This document shows, one piece after another, positions 60,678 through 64,000 of a DNA stretch of 64,000 nt (position 1 is its first letter; each line of letters opens with the position of its first letter). The position numbers were made by a program, and so were the translations under genes. The notes beneath the pieces are model-generated. The model did no database searches and had not been told where the DNA came from. It worked only from the letters and a program-made list of their open reading frames with translations. This DNA is from CAJPPJ01 sp963536495 (lineage in GTDB: Bacteria; Bacillota_I; Bacilli_A; RF39; UBA660): positions 85,011 through 149,010 of the forward strand of contig CAUTAF010000001.1 of the NCBI GenBank assembly GCA_963536495.1. The letters are read 5' to 3'.

Positions 60678-61091
60678 ATGCCTACAATTAATCAGCTAGT
60701 TAAAAAAGGAAGAAGTGACAAGGTTAGAAAAAGTAAATCACCAGCTTTAACATTTTCACTAGATACAATTAATAAAAAGAAGACTTTACAAAATTCTCCA
60801 CAAAAAAGAGGAGTTTGTACAAGAGTTGGTACTACTAAACCAAAAAAACCAAACTCTGCCTTAAGAAAATATGCTCGTGTTAGATTAAGTAATGGTATGG
60901 AAGTAACAGCATACATTCCAGGAATTGGACATAACTTACAAGAACACAGTGTTGTTTTAATTAGAGGAGGAAGAGTTAAGGACTTAATTGGGGTTAGATA
61001 CCACATTATAAGAGGAACTCTTGATACAGCCGGAGTTAAAGATAGAAAACAAGGTCGTAGTTTATACGGAGCAAAAAGACCTAAAAACTAA
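60678..61091 (+). CDS. rpsL: 30S ribosomal protein S12
   Basis: 137 residues. 'PTINQLVKKGRSDKVRKS', 'KRGVCTRVGTTKPKKPNSAL' and 'IPGIGHNLQEHSVVLIRGGR' are diagnostic. The streptomycin-site Lys residues are the wild-type form: Lys in 'TTKPKKPNS' (E. coli 42 region) and 'GRVKDLIG' (Lys87 region). The ATG at 60678 follows AAGGAGG; the frame is open further upstream, but those codons belong to the leader. Confidence 0.97.
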   Translation: MPTINQLVKKGRSDKVRKSKSPALTFSLDTINKKKTLQNSPQKRGVCTRVGTTKPKKPNSALRKYARVRLSNGMEVTAYIPGIGHNLQEHSVVLIRGGRVKDLIGVRYHIIRGTLDTAGVKDRKQGRSLYGAKRPKN

Positions 61092-61113
61092 AAAATAAGA
61101 AAGGAGAATTATA

Positions 61114-61581
61114 ATGAGAAAAAGACAAGCTATTAAAAGAGATGTTTTACCAGATCCAATATACGGTTCAAAGGTAATAATGAAACTTATTAATGCGATT
61201 ATGTTAGATGGTAAAAAAGGTAAAGCACAAACTATTTTTTATAAAGCTTTAGATTTACTAAAAGAAAAAACACATGAAGATGCTTTTGAATCATTTAACA
61301 AAGCATTAGATAATCTTAAACCAGTACTTGAAGTTAAATCTAGAAGAGTTGGTGGTGCAAACTATCAAGTTCCAATAGAAGTAACTAAAGCAAGAAGTGA
61401 AGCTCTAGCTATTCGTTGGTTAGTTAAATATTCAAGATTAAGAAAAGGTCACAGTATGGCTGAAAACTTAGCTAATGAATTATATGATGCAATTAACGAA
61501 ACAGGTCAAGCATTTAAGAAGAAAGAAGATACACATCGTATGGCAGAAGCAAATAAAGCATTTGCACATTATAGATGGTAA
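61114..61581 (+). CDS. rpsG: 30S ribosomal protein S7
   Basis: 155 residues. 'MRKRQAIKRDVLPDPIYGSK' and 'PVLEVKSRRVGGANYQVPIE' identify S7, which starts assembly of the 30S head. AAGGAG precedes the ATG, and it lies in the universal rpsL-rpsG-fusA order. Confidence 0.97.
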   Translation: MRKRQAIKRDVLPDPIYGSKVIMKLINAIMLDGKKGKAQTIFYKALDLLKEKTHEDAFESFNKALDNLKPVLEVKSRRVGGANYQVPIEVTKARSEALAIRWLVKYSRLRKGHSMAENLANELYDAINETGQAFKKKEDTHRMAEANKAFAHYRW

Positions 61582-61590
61582 GGAGAGGGT

Positions 61591-63657
61591 ATGGAAAAAA
61601 CACCTATAGAAAAAACTAGAAATATCGGTATCATGGCTCACATTGATGCTGGTAAAACTACAACAACTGAAAGAATTTTATATCATACAAAGAAAATTCA
61701 TAAAATAGGGGAAACACATGATGGTGCTTCTCAAATGGACTGGATGGAACAAGAAAAAGAAAGAGGTATTACAATTACATCTGCTGCAACAACAGCACAC
61801 TGGAAAGGATACCGTTATAACATTATAGATACACCAGGACACGTAGATTTTACTATTGAAGTTAGTCGTAGTTTAAGAGTATTAGATGGTGCAGTAGCAT
61901 TAATCGATGCTCAAGCTGGGGTAGAACCTCAAACTGAAACAGTTTGGAGACAAGCAACAGAATTTAAAGTTCCAAGAATTATTTTTGCAAACAAAATGGA
62001 TAAAATGGGAGCAGATTTTGAATACTCATTAAAAACTATTACAGATAGATTAGGAGTTAAATCAGCACCTATTGAATGGCCAATTGGAGCAGAAAATGAC
62101 TTCAGAGGAGTTATTGATTTAATTACTATGAAAGCTTATGAATATGATGGAAATAGCGAAGAAAATGCAACTGAAATCGAAATTCCAGCAGATTTAAAAG
62201 ACATAGCAGAACAAAAGAGAAGTGAACTTATTGAAATCGTAGCAGAATACGATGATGAAGTAATGAACAAATACCTAGAAGGTGAAGAATTATCAGTAGC
62301 TGATATTAAAAAATGTATAAGAAAAGCAGTATTATCTGTAGAATTCTTCCCAGTAATGTGTGGAACAGCACTTGGAAATAAAGGTATTAAATTATTACTA
62401 GATGCAGTTATAGACTATTTACCTTCTCCACTTGATGTAGAAGCAGTAAAAGGATATGACTTAAATGAAAACGAAGTTACTAGAAAACCTAGTGATAACG
62501 AACCATTTAGTGCATTGGCATTTAAAGTAATGGCAGACCCATTTGTAGGTAGATTAACTTTCTTTAGAGTATACTCTGGTACATTAAAAAGTGGATCTTA
62601 CGTTTTAAACTCAAATAAAGATTCTAAAGAAAGAATTGGTCGTATATTATTAATGCATGCTAACACAAGATCTGAAATATCAGAAGTATCAACTGGAGAT
62701 ATTGCAGCAGCAGTAGGACTTAAAAATACTACTACTGGGGATACATTATGTGATGAAAAGAAACCAATTATTCTTGAATCAATGAAATTCCCAGAACCAG
62801 TTATCGAACTTGCAATAGAACCAAAAACAAAAGATGACCAAGAAAAACTTGGTATAGCTCTTCAAAGATTAGCAGAAGAAGACCCAACATTTAAAGTTCA
62901 TACTGATGTTGAAACAGGACAAACTGTTATCGCTGGTATGGGAGAACTTCACTTAGACGTTTTAGTTGATAGAATGAGAAGAGAATTCAAGGTTGAAGCT
63001 AATGTAGGTAAACCTAGAGTTGCTTATCGTGAAACTATTAAACAAAAAGCAGAATGTGAAGGTAAATTCATTAAACAAACTGGTGGACGTGGACAATATG
63101 GACATGTTTGGATTAGATTTGAACCAAATCCTGAAAAAGGTTATGAATTCGTTGATGAAGTAGTAGGTGGAGTAGTTCCAAGAGAATATATTCCAGTAGT
63201 AGATAAGGGATTACAAGAAGCTTTAGAAGCAGGTATTCTAGCTGGATATCCATTAATCGATATTAAAGCTACATTATTTGATGGATCATACCACGATGTT
63301 GACTCTAGTGAAGTTGCTTATAAAGTAGCTGCAGGTCTTGCATTAAAAGAAGCTAAGACTAAATGTCAAGCAGTGTTATTAGAACCAATTATGAAAGTTG
63401 AAGTAACAGTTCCAGATGAATATTTTGGAAATGTTATGGGAGATTTAACATCAAGACGTGGAAAACCTGTTGGTCAAGAATCAAGAGGAAATGCTGTTAA
63501 ACTTGATGCTTTAGTACCATTATCTGAAATGTTTGGATATGCTACTAGTTTAAGAAGTAACACTCAAGGAAGAGGAAACTTTACTATGATCGCTGATCAC
63601 TATGAAGAAGTTCCTAAAAATATAGCAGAAGAAATTATCAAAAAAAGTGGTAATTAA
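61591..63657 (+). CDS. fusA: Elongation factor G
   Basis: 688 residues. GTPase motifs: G1 'AHIDAGKTTTTERIL', switch II 'DTPGHVDFTIEV', G4 'NKMD'. Domains III-V follow, with 'GRGQYGHVWIRFEPN' in domain IV, and 'YFGNVMGDLTSRRGK' in domain V. It drives ribosome translocation and recycling. AAGGAGAGG precedes the ATG, nine bases after rpsG. Confidence 0.98.
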   Translation: MEKTPIEKTRNIGIMAHIDAGKTTTTERILYHTKKIHKIGETHDGASQMDWMEQEKERGITITSAATTAHWKGYRYNIIDTPGHVDFTIEVSRSLRVLDGAVALIDAQAGVEPQTETVWRQATEFKVPRIIFANKMDKMGADFEYSLKTITDRLGVKSAPIEWPIGAENDFRGVIDLITMKAYEYDGNSEENATEIEIPADLKDIAEQKRSELIEIVAEYDDEVMNKYLEGEELSVADIKKCIRKAVLSVEFFPVMCGTALGNKGIKLLLDAVIDYLPSPLDVEAVKGYDLNENEVTRKPSDNEPFSALAFKVMADPFVGRLTFFRVYSGTLKSGSYVLNSNKDSKERIGRILLMHANTRSEISEVSTGDIAAAVGLKNTTTGDTLCDEKKPIILESMKFPEPVIELAIEPKTKDDQEKLGIALQRLAEEDPTFKVHTDVETGQTVIAGMGELHLDVLVDRMRREFKVEANVGKPRVAYRETIKQKAECEGKFIKQTGGRGQYGHVWIRFEPNPEKGYEFVDEVVGGVVPREYIPVVDKGLQEALEAGILAGYPLIDIKATLFDGSYHDVDSSEVAYKVAAGLALKEAKTKCQAVLLEPIMKVEVTVPDEYFGNVMGDLTSRRGKPVGQESRGNAVKLDALVPLSEMFGYATSLRSNTQGRGNFTMIADHYEEVPKNIAEEIIKKSGN

Positions 63658-63720
63658 TTAAAATCAATTGCAAAAGCTAAAAATATTATGTAAAATTAAA
63701 GAGGTTTATAGGAGGAAAAA

Positions 63721-64000
63721 ATGGCTGAAAAACAAAAATTTGATAGATCAAAAGTTCATGTAAACGTTGGAACAATCGGACACGTAGACCATGGAAAAAC
63801 TACATTAACAGCAGCAATTACAAAGAGACAAGCTGAAAAATTCGGTGGAGACTTTGTTGATTATGCTAATATAGATAAAGCTCCAGAAGAAAGAGCTAGA
63901 GGTATTACAATTAATACATCACACGTTGAATACCAAACAGATAAGAGACACTATGCTCACGTTGACTGTCCAGGGCACGCTGACTATGTTAAAAATATGA
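63721..64000 (+). CDS. tuf: Elongation factor Tu, 3' end cut by window
   Basis: The first 93 codons are visible: 'VNVGTIGHVDHGKTTLTAAI' (G1), 'ARGITINTSHVEY' (switch I) and 'HVDCPGHADYVKNM' (G3). EF-Tu brings aminoacyl-tRNA to the ribosome. ATAGGAGG precedes the ATG. The rest lies beyond the window. Confidence 0.97.
   Translation, partial: MAEKQKFDRSKVHVNVGTIGHVDHGKTTLTAAITKRQAEKFGGDFVDYANIDKAPEERARGITINTSHVEYQTDKRHYAHVDCPGHADYVKNM

Noticed and set aside
1..64000. TGA read as tryptophan (Mycoplasma-type code)
   Set aside because: Several genes end in TGA at family-typical lengths or in coupled ATGA/GTGA overlaps, and all conserved Trp codons checked are TGG.
1..64000. CRISPR arrays, insertion sequences or prophage
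   Set aside because: No spaced direct-repeat arrays, transposase or integrase-like proteins, or phage structural genes were seen; gene order is housekeeping-like throughout.

Overview
The window is very AT-rich (about a quarter G+C by eye), densely packed and mostly co-directional. Gene content and order are Firmicutes-like: recU-ponA, gpsB-rnpB, rodZ-pgsA-(no cinA)-recA, ireB-ruvX-yrzB-mltG-trmR-trhP1-trhP2, secE-nusG-rplKA-rplJL-rpoBC-rpsLG-fusA-tuf. TGA is used as a stop (for example at 4678-4680, 42571-42573 and 43256-43258) and TGG encodes Trp, so this is not the Mycoplasma code. The best guess, by inference only, is an uncultured low-GC Bacilli/Mollicutes-related gut lineage (RF39 or Erysipelotrichia type). 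Strong Shine-Dalgarno sequences are common. Several genes (lspA, cca) instead have a -10 box so close to the ATG that their mRNAs should be leaderless or nearly so.

Layout. 1-6250: a truncated unknown gene, a thioredoxin-like lipoprotein, then a small polytopic membrane protein, a degenerate CpaF/VirB11-like P-loop protein, a large prepilin-like protein, fmt and an anchored unknown. 6250-10820: an ABC transporter (ATPase plus FtsX permease) with its own response regulator and kinase, behind a promoter with a dyad in its spacer. 10860-14400: ezrA, a tail-less ssb and pyrimidine-nucleoside phosphorylase. 14400-20130: two tandem paralogous leucine-rich-repeat surface proteins with Rib-like and calcium-binding repeats. 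20137-28520: a housekeeping operon (lspA, pseudouridine synthase, rhomboid, ireB, ruvX, yrzB, mltG) running into a tRNA wobble-uridine hydroxylation/methylation set, which includes an unknown 269-residue protein, and a Nudix hydrolase.

28520-35570: helD behind a short upstream ORF and an intrinsic terminator, tRNA-His on the minus strand, a degenerate P-type ATPase, HU, cca, dnaD and nth. 35575-38897 (minus): a class A PBP and recU. 38950-41980: gpsB, RNase P RNA, a RodZ-like protein, pgsA, and recA with a LexA-type box. 42000-47120: a tightly coupled operon of envelope proteins (TIM44-like, thioredoxin, a VirB2-like/C39 peptidase fusion, a lipoprotein) plus a pseudouridine synthase. 47161-49884: a WXG100-like protein and two tail-anchored proteins with helical N-termini, which is the most system-like unexplained cluster here.

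49887-64000: the transcription/translation superoperon. It has a classic L10 leader, candidate L1-type mRNA elements, and an rpoB with unusual residues at rifampicin-contact positions; it ends in tuf, cut by the window edge. No insertion sequences, prophage or CRISPR arrays were seen.
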